Assembly (NCBI RefSeq): GCF_963082655.1
Contig: NC_081553.1
Coordinates: 212,136,117-212,200,116 of the forward strand
Reading direction: 5' to 3'
Source of the DNA: Stomoxys calcitrans
Taxonomy: Eukaryota > Arthropoda > Insecta > Diptera > Muscidae
DNA length: 64,000 bases
The translations under genes were made by a program, and so were the position numbers. The notes beneath the pieces are model-generated. The model had not been told where the DNA came from, did not search any database, and was given only the letters and a program-made list of their open reading frames with translations. How positions within the stretch are numbered: position 1 is the stretch's first letter; each line of letters begins with the position of its first letter. Positions 1 through 9,450 of this stretch are shown here, piece by piece.

Positions 1-84
1 AGAAGTGTCGCACAGAGGCACTCTATTCGGGCTCGGCTAAAAAAAGGAGGCGCCTCATAATTGAGTTTAAACTTGAATCGGACA
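1..84 (+). repeat. tRNA-derived SINE, 3' part only
   Basis: The segment matches the body of the SINE seen complete at 52680-52996: a GTGTCGCAC motif, a GGCTCGGCTA-type stretch, then AAAGGAGG and a TTGAGTTTAAACTTGAATCGG motif. The tRNA-like head would lie upstream of the window. It ends abruptly where the 16-bp minisatellite field begins, so the 3' tail is missing. Confidence 0.7.
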
Positions 85-104
85 TGGTATATTTGTTTAC
101 TATC

Positions 105-1420
105 CGTTCGTCCAACTTTCTTCCATCTGTCTGTCCGGCAGTCTTTCCGTCCGATCATTTGTCCGTCCCATCATTTGTCCGTCCGATCATTTGTCCCTCT
201 GACCATTTGTCCGTCCGACCTTTTGTCCGTCCGACCTTTTGTCCGTCCGACGATTTGTCCGTCCGAACATTTGTCCGTCCGACCATTTCTCCGTCCGAAC
301 ATTTGTCCGTCCGACCATTTGTCCCTCTGACCATTTGTCCGTCGGACCATTTGTCCGTCCGACCATTTGTCCATCCGACCATTTGTCCGTCCGAACATTT
401 GTCCCTCCGTCGATATGACTGTCCGACCATCTGTCTTTCTGACCATTTGTCCGTCGGACCATTTATCAGTGAGTCCATCTGTCTGTCGGAACATCTGTCT
501 CTCTGATCATCTATCTATAACTATCGACCGCCCGACCATTTGTCCGTTCGATCATTTGTCCGTCCGGCCATTTGACCGTCCGGCCGTTTGTCCGTCCGGC
601 CATTTGTCCGTCCGGCCATTTGTCCGTCCGACCATTTGTCCGTCCGAACATTTGTCCGTCCGAACATTTGTCCGTCCGAACATTTGTCCGTCCGACCATT
701 TGTCCGTCCGACCATTTGTCCGTCCGACCATTTGTCCGTCCGACCATTTGTCCGACCGACCAATTGTCCGACCGACCATTTGTCCGTCCGAACATTTGTG
801 CCTCCGTCCATATGACTGTCCGACCATCTGTCTTTCTGACCATTTGTCCGTCGGACCATTTATCCTTGAGTCCATCTGTCTGTCGGAACATCTGCCGATC
901 ATCATCATCTCTCTGATCATCTATCTATGACTGTCGTCCGTTCGATCATTTGTCCGTCCGACCATTTGTCCATCCGTCCATATGACTGTCCGACCATCTG
1001 TCTTTCTGACCATTTGTCCGTCCGACCATTTATCCGTAAGTCCATCTGTCAGTCGGACCATCTGTCTCTCTGATCATCTATCTATGACTGTCGTCCGTCT
1101 GACCATTTGTCCGTCCGTCCATTTGTCTATCCGTCCATATGACTGTCCGAACATTTGTCCGTCGGACCATTTGTCCATCCGTCCATATGACTGTCCGACC
1201 ATCTGTCTTTCTGACCATTTGTCCGTCCGACCATTTGTCCGTCCGACCATTTGTCCGTCCGAACATTTGTCCGTCCGAACATTTGTCCGTCCGAACATTT
1301 GTCCGTCCGAACATTTGTCCGTCCGAACATTTGTCCGTCCGATCAAGAGTCCGTTCAAACATTGGTCAATCCGATCACGTGTCCGTCCATCTGACCATCT
1401 GTCCGTATGTCTGTCTGTTG
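105..1420. repeat. 16-bp minisatellite (GTCCGACCATTTGTCC) with higher-order units
   Basis: The region is a tandem array of a 16-bp unit, GTCCGACCATTTGTCC and variants such as GTCCGAACATTTGTCC. A different segment of about 110-130 bp, starting near CCATATGACTGTCCGACC and ending near CATCTATCTATGACTGTCG, is interspersed at about 402, 811, 972 and, truncated, 1178. This makes a higher-order arrangement of simple 16-mers and a longer insert. Several overlapping reading frames on both strands are artefacts of the period. Confidence 0.9.
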
Positions 1421-1611
1421 GAAACATGCTTTTACTTAGCTTAAATTGTCTGCGACAGAGCATTTGTCCCATTAGCCAAACTCAAAATAGATCTCCAATC
1501 ACCTCGATATTCTTTCACCATTTGATTTTCTATCAGTGTAATGGTTGCCTTGGTTTGCTTATACCACAGGACTTGCCTTCAAAAGACTGAAGCTTCTTCA
1601 TTCATTCTGAC

Positions 1612-2950
1612 AGCGTTACCTAGCCAACGAGACCATTAAATGGTTCAGAATTATTCCTCCCTATTCTTACTGAAGAATGTGCATCAGCAAGTGTCATCCA
1701 GCAGACTCTTATTAGCTTCGCAGGTATACCGAACTCAGACATGGCTTGTAATACCTTTAAACGTATTGGGCTGTCGGAGACGGCTTTGTAGTCATCAAAG
1801 GGATGGTAGTTGTTGACCTGCCCTTCTCGGGTATTTTCCAGGTTTTGGAGCAAAGTGAATATCTGGTCCATGGTGGATTTATCAGGATGACAGCCGCATT
1901 TAAAGGGCCCTTTTATCTCAATGACTTAAGGTTTTAATCTTTCACACAGCACGATAGAGAGTATCTTGTATGCGATGGAGTGGAGATTTATTCCTCTGTA
2001 GTTGGCACATCCTATCTTGTCTCCATTCTTGTGTACGGGGCACAGTATGCTGAAGTTCGCATCAACGGATGTGCATTGTTCTAGCCAGATTGGGTAGACG
2101 AGCTTATGAATAGGCCTTATCAGTCTGTCGCCTCCGGTTTTAAATAGTTCAGCTGGCAACCCATTGGTTACTGCTGCCTTGTTGTTCTTCAGTCGGGTCA
2201 CTACTACTTGGATCTCATTCTTACTAGGAAGTATGCATTCTATACCATCAGCAGGGATTGTTTATGCGGTCGAAGACGGCTTTATAGTCATCAAAGAAAT
2301 GGTAGTTGTTGACCTGTCCTTCTTGGGTCTTTCCAGGTTTTGGAGCAAAGCGAATATCTGGTCCATGGTGGATTTACCAGGACAAAAGCCGCATTTAAAG
2401 GACCCTATTATCTCAATGACTTGAGGTTTTAATCTTTCACACAGTACGATCGAGAGGAGATTTATTCCTCTGTAGTTGTCACGTCCTATCTTGTCTCCTT
2501 TCTTGTGTACGGGACACAGTATGTTGAGGTTCGCACCAACGGGCATGCATTGTTCTAGCCAAATTGGGCAGACAAGCTTATGCATACGCCTTATCAGACT
2601 GTCGCTTCAAGTCTTAAATAGTTCAGTTGGCAACCCATCGGTTACTGCTGCCTTGTTGTTCTTCAGTCGGGTCACTACTGCTTGGACCTCATTCTTACTA
2701 GGAAGTATGCATTCTATATCATCAGCAGGGATTGTTTGTGCGTTATCCTTTTCGCCACCATTATTACACTCCAGCAGCTGGGGAAAATGTTCCTTCCTTA
2801 TTCCAAAGACACTATCTTTAACAGTTACCGTATTAAACGTTGACAATATGTCAGAATTCAGTGAGTGAACTTGATCATCTCTTAAAGAGTCCTGGCTTTT
2901 CCAGACTAAGATCCCCATATCATCGTTTTTATAAAATTTGATGAGGTGTC
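1612..2950 (-). pseudogene. Degenerate LINE reverse transcriptase (RTE-like), internally duplicated
   Basis: On the minus strand this encodes parts of a non-LTR retrotransposon reverse transcriptase. Recognisable motifs are TRLKNNKAAVTDGLPTELFK, the IWLEQC..ILCPVHKKGDKIG..NYRGINL block, LSIVLCERLKP, CGF.PGKSTMDQIF.LLQNLE and GIPAKLIR.CWMTLADAHSSV. The motif set resembles RTE-type elements, including the bovine CFDP2-like group; the clade is from memory and uncertain. Order on the minus strand is N-terminal part (about 2918-2610), then RT copy A (2742-2269), then a second, partly redundant copy B (2268-1612). Stops and frame changes occur throughout, and copy A lacks about 22 bp present in copy B. 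No endonuclease domain is visible and the catalytic YADD box is not reached. It is not functional. Confidence 0.8.
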
Positions 2951-5086
2951 TTTTTAACCTTCATTGATTCGGCCTAAATGCTCGCCTATATTTTTATACA
3001 TTCTCGGAATAACTCTGACACCTTTCTTACAACTAAATAAAACCTATGTTACTGACAGCTATCTCAGGTTATACCAAGAAAGTATGCATCTGTCTGCATT
3101 TGAGATGAAGATAAGAAAACCCAAAAAAGATTTTGAAGAGGTTTCTTCGTATACAAAAACCTCCAGCATCGCCCATGGGTGTCATAGGTGCCTTATCTGA
3201 GAAATAGTTGCCTATGGCAACACTGTACTCAAAGTGAGAATTCATATGATACTCTGCATATGTATGTGTGTGTGTCTTGTTTTCTATAGAATTCTTTCGC
3301 TGTATTATCGTCATCATCAGAAGACATTATTATCGGTATTATTATTTTTATTATTATGGCAGTCATCAAATACGACATGTTGTCATAACTGTGCGACTCA
3401 TCGATAAATGCCATCACTGCCACCAACACCAACACCAACACCAGCGCCAACACCAACACTAACAACTAACACTTATACAAAGCCAAAGGATTTCATAAGA
3501 ATTCTATATGATTGCTTTTCACTTGGTAGCGAATGTGTGCATATGAAATTCATTCGTAAAATGTCATTTGACAAAGAATGAACATCACACTGAGGAGCAT
3601 TGAACATAGAGCAATTCCCCGGAATACTGTCAAAGTCTAACTGTCTATTTGTGAGTGAATGAGTGTGGCAGTATATGTCTGTGTTTAAGTTAAGATTGGG
3701 TTATAAACAACTTGCAAATGGCAGTGCTCTTTTTTTTTCTCTCTCTCTCTCTCTCTATATGGCAAATAAGTCATGATTTATACGACTCTTGTGTGGAATG
3801 TGCCAATCATAAAAGAGACTACCAACACCAGCAGGCAGGCAGGCAAGCAGGCAGGCAAGCATTCAGTTAAGCATTTATCCTGGCATAGTTTTTGGTTTTT
3901 ATTTTCTTCATTTGTTCCACTTTCTTTTTATTTGGTGTACTATATAAGCACTAAAATCACTAAATGCTGCATGTCGAATTCTACGAATGTGAATACTGCC
4001 GTAGGCGACATTGCTTTTGGCATTATCAAATCGCTATTTTTATTTTCGTTTTTATGCTCTCTCATAACGATTTGAAGGAAACAATTGTGTGAATCCAGGC
4101 GTCTTCAATACTGCCAGGATGCTGACGCTCATTTGCTTCTTCTTTCTCTACTCTCTACTTTTTTGGTAGCTGAGTATTGTTAAGGTTATCAATGCTTTTG
4201 CATCCAATGCTAGGGAATTAACACAACATTAGCCATGATTAAGGCAAGGAGCCGGATATGGACAGGGATCATTGTATGCAACAACATAAATAAAATGCTA
4301 AATTGATCGTTAGAAATCAATGAGATGAATATGAGTATGAATGCTGGCTATGATTTCTTGTACACAATTAGACGATAATGATATAAAGTTTAAGTAAAAG
4401 AAGAATGAGAAACTTTTTGCAGATAAGCAAAAAAATGTGAATCTGGAGTTATGCAGCTTTGTAAACAGTTTGACCCCAGCCTTTAGGTGGAAGAACATGT
4501 TAGCATTGCCGGTAGGAAAGAGAAAATTCAGAAAAAAATGTGGGAAAATTCAGAAAAAAAATGTGGGAAAAACACTGAAACAAGAGAATTTGAGGAAGTT
4601 ATCTAAAGGAATTATAAAGGTCTTCAATTCGACACTGGAAAACATAGCTACAGGTATAAGTGGGAGGTAGACCAAATAAAAACGTGCCAAGTTCTGTAGG
4701 ACCGAATCACATATACCATCCACCATGAATTGCAAACAAGACTTCACACAAAATTTTAGCTCAACAATCCCAACCAACCTACATATCTTGGTATAAAGGC
4801 CACTGGAGACTATTCTAGATATCCGGCCTTATACATACAGATTAAGTATGGGGCAGCCAATGTTATTATGCGATTTAAGGTGGGAGAATGGATAAAGGAT
4901 AGAAATGAAATGACCATTGCTGTATAATCGAGGAGAACAGTTCTGGTTGGAACGTATCGGAGGCGACATGCGAGGTAGAGTATGAGGCACTGCTGCCAGC
5001 AGCACCATCTTGGATTGCCTAAGCTCTGGTATTGCCATGTAGAAGTTCATTCTTAACAGATGGCGCATTCCGTACTGCTTCTAATA
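2951..5086. other. Unique AT-rich spacer with short simple repeats
   Basis: I see no gene. There are short low-complexity tracts: ATT-rich at about 3325-3357, (CAACAC)n at 3420-3462, (CT)n at 3737-3757, (CAGG)n at 3829-3855, and a 22-bp tandem pair built on AATTCAGAAAAAAATGTGGG at about 4526-4570. Reading frames of 60-100 codons lack recognisable motifs or coding bias. The sequence looks intergenic or intronic. Confidence 0.6.
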
Positions 5087-5088
5087 TA

Positions 5089-5322
5089 TTGGGTTGCCCA
5101 AAAAGTAATTGCGGATTTTTCATATAGTCGGCGTTGACAAATTTTTCCACAGCTTGTGACTCTGTAATTGCATTCTTTCTTCTGTCAGTTATAAGCTGTT
5201 ACTTTTAGCTTGCTTTAAAAAAAAAGTGTAAAAAAGTATATCTGAATTAAGTTCATTCGAAGTTTTATTAAAAATGCATTTACTTTCTTTTAAAAAATCC
5301 GCAATTACTTTTTGGGCAACCA
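5089..5322 (+). mobile_element. Mariner-type MITE, copy 1
   Basis: A 234-bp element has about 30-bp terminal inverted repeats. The left end is TTGGGTTGCCCAAAAAG followed by TAATTGCGGATTTTT, and the right end is the reverse complement with a slightly shortened terminus. It is flanked by TA dinucleotides (5087-5088 and 5323-5324), the expected target duplication for Tc1/mariner insertion. The interior has no transposase, so it is non-autonomous. The terminal motif resembles cecropia-type mariners and human MADE1, from memory. Confidence 0.9.
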
Positions 5323-5399
5323 TATCTTTTCGGATACAGAGCGCACAACAAGCCGATTACGGGATAAGGTAGCTAAGCACATAAGAATCAACAACCTGT

Positions 5400-6015
5400 T
5401 TTTAACCCAACCTTAACTAAGATCATAGGCCCACTAAAGTCGCTCTTGTTAGCCAATTTCGCTGGAATTTGGTACAAGAAGTCGCGTTAAGTCTCTTGAT
5501 ATCCGTGCACATGTTTTACCCAATTTCACTGAAAGTAATGTTAGGGTCTTCGCAATCGGTTGCGAGTTTTACCCAGGTGGGGCCATATTTAGGTATAGCT
5601 GCCATATAGACCAATCTACCGATTAGACTTTTTAAACTTTTAAAAATTTAACAGTGAGTTGGTTTAGACCACTAAACGTCTATGACAAGTGCGGTCTAGA
5701 TCAGACCCCATGAGGATACTATCATATATATCGATCAATTGATTTAAGGCCTTAGACAAAAAAGCGCCATCAACTGTTCTATCCATTGTCATATATAACG
5801 AAATAAGTTTAGATTTAGATAAGGCTGCCAAAATGGATTCTGCAAAAAAATTATATGTGTAATTTTTTCTTTCTTAAAGTATCAAATTTTAGACAAATCG
5901 GGCAAACATTTAAACTTCAAAGGGCCGTAGAAGATTAATCGGGACATCGGCTAATTCTAGAGCTATACCAGGTTATAGACCGATTTTGACAATTTTTGCA
6001 ATGGCAGTTGGAAGA
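5400..6015 (+). repeat. Degenerate INE-1-like core fragment
   Basis: Scattered units carry the signature of the 153-bp core repeat: ATTTCGCTGGAATTTGG at about 5458, TATAGCTGCCATATAGACC at about 5597, and a final AGAGCTATACC remnant near 5965. Neither the 5' block nor the 3' stem-loop is present. It is older or more decayed than the copies at 9451-13878. Confidence 0.55.
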
Positions 6016-6029
6016 CATAATAAAATAGT

Positions 6030-7504
6030 ATGGTTTCCCGGGGGTATTTCTCTTAGGAAAGTACCCTTTTCCTTGGGAGAGGGTGGTTTTAGTACCCCTT
6101 CTCTTGGTACTTCTTAAGAAAGGGTAGTTTTAGTACCCTTTCCCTTAAGAAAGGATGGTTTTAGTACTCTTTTCTTTACGAAAGGGCAGTTTTAGTACTC
6201 TTTTCCTGGGGAAAGATTATATTTACTACCCATTCCCTTGTGAAAGGGTAGTTTTCGTACCCTTTCCCTTAGGAAAGGGTGGATTTGGTACCCTTTCCTT
6301 TGGGAAAGATTAATTTTAGTACCCTCTTCTTTGGGAAAGGGCATTTTTAGTACCCTTTTGTTTAGGAAAGGGTATTTTTAGTTTCCGTTCGTTTGGGAAA
6401 GGGTAGTTTTAATACCCTTTCCTTTGGAAGAGAATAGTTTTAGTACCCTTTCCTTTGGGAAGGGTAGTTTTAGTAAACTTTACCTTGGAAAAGGGTAGTT
6501 TTAGAAACCTTTGCCTTGGGAAAGGAGTTCTTAGTAATCTTTTCCTTGAGAAATGGTAGTTTTAGTAATCTTTCCTTTGGTAAAGGGTAGTATTAGCATG
6601 ATATCTTTAAGTAAAGGGTATTATTACAACCCTTTCATTCGGTAAAGGGTGATATTACTACCCTCTATTTAAAGAAAGGGTAGTATTATTATCCTTTTCT
6701 TCACTAAAGTGCAGTTTTAGTACCCTTTCCTTCAGCAAAGTGTAGTTTAAGTAACCTTTCCTTCAGTAAAGTGTAGTTTTTGTACCGTTTCCTTTTGGAA
6801 AGGGTAGTTTTAGTACAATTTCTTTTAGAAACAGAGTAGTTTTAGTACCCTTTCCTTTAGAAATGGGGTAGTTTTAGTAACCTTTCCTTTGCGAAAGGGG
6901 AGGATTTAGTACGCTAACCCTTGGGAAAGGGTAGTTTTAGTATCGTTTTTTTGGGTAAGGGTTGTTTATGTACCCTTTTCTTTGAGGAATGCTAGCTTTA
7001 GTACTTTTGCCTTTGGGATATGCTCGTCATAGTGCCCTTTCCTTTGGGAAAGTATAGTTTTAGTAACCTTTCTCTTAGGAAATGTTAATTTTAGTATCCT
7101 TTTCCTTGGGAAACGGTAGTTTTCCCTTTGAAAAGATAATTTTGGTACCCTCTCCCTTAGGAAGGGGTAGTTTTGGTACCCTTTCCCTTATGAAAGGTTA
7201 ATTGTAGTACCCTTTCCATTAAGACAGGGTAGTTTTCGTACCCTTTCCCTGGTGAAAGAGTAGTTTTCGTGCCCTTTCTCTTGGCAAAGGGTAGTTTAAG
7301 TGTCCTTTTCTTTGGGAAAGGGTAGTTTTAGTACCCACTGCATAAGGAGACGGTAGTTTAGTACCATTTGCATTGGAAAAGGGTAGTTTTAGTACCCTTT
7401 GTATTCGAAAATGGTAGTTTTAGTACCCTTTGCATTGGAAAAGGATAATTTTGTACCATTTTTTTTGTAAAAGTTTACTTTTAGTTCCATTTCTTTCGGG
7501 AAAT
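6030..7504. repeat. 31-bp palindromic minisatellite, main block
   Basis: Tandem units of 31 bp follow the pattern AAAGGGTA-GTTTTAG-TACCCTTT-CCTTTGGG. Counted positions of the GTTTTAG core (6125, 6156, 6187, 6218, 6249, 6280) are exactly 31 bp apart, and about 47 units fit in the block. Each unit has self-complementary arms AAAGGGTA/TACCCTTT around a 7-base loop, and neighbouring units can pair through CCCTTTCC/GGAAAGGG. Divergence is moderate and mostly single-base changes. Confidence 0.9.
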
Positions 7505-7998
7505 TGAGATTCGCCCGTCATCCATTCCAGGCTAATATAGAAGTCCAAAATGACTCGAGGGTCGAAATACTCTAGAGATCTCAGTAGAGATAGCATATAT
7601 TCACCCATAAGCCTATACCTTCTCCCCGTCAATGCGGTGCTTTGGCAAAGCAGATGCTAGACCATCTTAAACTCCTGTTTATCTTCGCAGACCGTGCAAA
7701 AATCCTCATCATCACGAGCGTCCTTGCATTGGCAACACTACAGTCCACAGCGTCAGCTCACGCTAAGTCTACGTATTAATCGTTGCAGGCATCTACCATC
7801 CCAAACTGCCACCACAGAGGGGGTTCATCATCAGCCGGCTCCTCACAGAATTCAGGTGCAAGGAGGAATCCATGACGAGAGGCCATGAATGAATGCACAA
7901 TCTTAGGCATTTGCACCTGTATGTTGGGTGTGTGATAACGAAGATTACCCTTAGACTCAAGGGACGGAGTATTTACGAGGCGGGACATTCCTTCTTGA
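7505..7998 (-). pseudogene. LINE ORF2 C-terminal fragment, inverted copy 1
   Basis: This segment of about 490 bp interrupts the 31-bp minisatellite and is the inverted counterpart of 8912-9398. On the minus strand it encodes GRRYRLMGEYMLSLLRSLEY and the FDPRVILDFYISLEW region. These follow an in-frame stop and a C-x2-C...H-x2-C pattern like the zinc-knuckle tail downstream of RT in I/Jockey-group LINEs. Upstream lies a conserved reading frame containing GNLRYHTPNIQVQMPKIVHS and PPLWWQFGMVDACND, which I do not recognise. Both parts carry stops between them, so this is a remnant. Confidence 0.55.
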
Positions 7999-8278
7999 AG
8001 TTTTATTACACTTTCTTTGGGAAAAGGTAGTTTCAGTGACCTTTTCCATGGGAAACGGTAGTTTTAGTAAACTTTTCTTTGGGAAAGGTTAGCATTAGTA
8101 CCTCTTTCTTTGGGAAAGGGTAGTTTTAGTAACCCTTCCTTTTTTGAAAAGGTATTTTTAGTACCCTTTCTTTTGGGAAGGGTAGTTTTAGAACCCTTTT
8201 CTTTTGAAAAGGGTAGTTTCAGTACCCTATGCATTGGGAAAAGGTAGTTTTAGTATTCTTTCATTTTGGAAAGGGTAC
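7999..8278. repeat. 31-bp palindromic minisatellite, second block
   Basis: The array resumes after the inserted LINE fragment with the same unit (GGGAAAGGGTAGTTTTAG type) for about nine units. It ends at about 8278 against an exon-like coding stretch. The two blocks were presumably one array before the 7505-7998 segment arrived. Confidence 0.88.
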
Positions 8279-8283
8279 TAAGT

Positions 8284-8468
8284 TGTCTCTCCCTGCCACG
8301 TCGTTCTTTCTCGTTCCATATCGTTCCGATAAGCCTCAACTTCACATGATTCGTAGCCATGGCCTTCAGCACCGCCTGACTGTCCACATTACCCATGCCA
8401 GTCTGCGAGGGCCGCCGCTCTCCACTCAGGATCACATTGATGGCCATGAGGATCACAAAAATCTTAGT
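8284..8468 (-). pseudogene. Exon-like coding fragment, unrecognised
   Basis: On the minus strand a stretch starting just after a pyrimidine-rich tract and AG (TCTGCCTTTTAG, a splice-acceptor-like signal) reads TKIFVILMAINVILSGERRP then SQTGMGNVDSQAVLKAMATN then HVKLRLIGTIWNEKERRG. Third codon positions are strongly G/C (GTG, ATC, CTC, GCC, CTG, AAG), unlike the AT-rich surroundings, which suggests coding origin. The first part could be a hydrophobic signal-like segment. No good donor site or further exon is visible, and the frame runs into the minisatellite. I do not recognise the family. It may be an exon captured by a mobile element or a piece of an ORF from an unidentified transposon. Confidence 0.3.
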
Positions 8469-8519
8469 CTAAAAGGCAGAGATCTATGTCACTCTCTAAT
8501 TCAACCAATACATTTGCAC

Positions 8520-8574
8520 CAGTGCCCCAGGCAGGCAGACGGATGGATGGACAAACAGATATACAGACAGATAG

Positions 8575-8608
<34 letters not shown>

Positions 8609-8690
8609 ATAAAAAGCCGGACAAATATACCGACAAGACAGACAGATAAACAAACAGGCGGATGGACAGACAGACAGACAACACATTAAC
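8520..8690. repeat. (GACAGACG)n microsatellite
   Basis: Degenerate repeats of GACAGACA, GACGGACG and GATAGACA are present. This is the complement of the GTCY microsatellite found inside the INE-1-like elements nearby, so it may be a remnant of one in reverse orientation. No flanking INE-1 blocks are visible. Confidence 0.8.
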
Positions 8691-8911
8691 ACATGACTTC
8701 CCCTTGCAAGCTCCAAGATAAGTGCCTCTTTTTTTCGTGAAATACTCGGCCACAGAGCCTTTGCAACCCACAATCCTTTCATGTCTGCTGCCCCTTGATG
8801 GTCCAGGACCCAGTCTCTCTTGGTCTAGACTCATCACTGTATGCAGAAAGGATGGGTCCAGGTAACTGCAGCTCAGAGATCGCTTTCCCGTAAAACGTCG
8901 TCCATCCAGTC
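8691..8911. other. Moderately GC-rich unassigned segment
   Basis: The stretch lies between the microsatellite and the inverted LINE tail. Minus-strand frames include LQLPGPILSAYSDESRPRET and, in another frame, HERIVGCKGSVAEYFTKKRG. Base use is more balanced than in the spacer DNA, which hints at former coding sequence, but frames are broken and I recognise nothing. Confidence 0.3.
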
Positions 8912-9398
8912 AAGAAAGAAGGTCCCGCCTCGTAAATGCTCCGTCGCTCAGTCTAAGGGTAATCTTCGTTATAACACATCCAACATACAGGTGCAAAGGC
9001 CTAAGATCGTGCATTCATTCATGACCTCTCGTCATGGTTTCTTCCTTGCAACTGAATTCTGTGAGGAGCCGGCTAATGGTGAACCCCCTCTGTGGTGGCA
9101 GTTTGGGATGGTAGATGCCTGCAACGATTAATACGTAGACTTAGCGTGAGCTGCCGCTGGGGACTGTAGTGTTGCCACTGCAAGGACGCTTGTGATGAAG
9201 AGGATTTTTGCACGGTCTGCAAAGATAAAGAGGAGTTTAAGATGGTCTAGCATCTGCTGTGTCAAAGCACCGCATTGGCGGGGAGAAGGTATAGGTTAAT
9301 GGGTGAATACATGCTATCTCTACTGAGATCTCTAGAGTATTTCGACCCTCGAGTCATTTTGGACTTCTATATTAGCCTGGAATGGCTGACGGGTGAAT
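8912..9398 (+). pseudogene. LINE ORF2 C-terminal fragment, inverted copy 2
   Basis: This is the plus-strand partner of 7505-7998. It reads GNLRYNTSNIQVQRPKIVHS ... PPLWWQFGMVDACND and, after a frame change, EDFCTVCKDKEEFKMV, a stop, HLLCQSTALAGRRYRLMGEY and ILDFYISLEWLTGEY. The CxxC...HLLC spacing, ALAGRR and a final LDF...EW are typical of the extreme C-terminus of I/Jockey-group ORF2. The two copies are close in sequence and share nearly the same boundaries. Confidence 0.6.
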
Positions 9399-9450
9399 AT
9401 CTAGTCTTTGAGACTATTTCGGTCTCTACAACGGCTTTTGGTTTATCTTC

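Noticed and set aside
6030..7504. CRISPR array
   Set aside because: Units are contiguous and imperfect, with no unique spacers, in a eukaryotic context.
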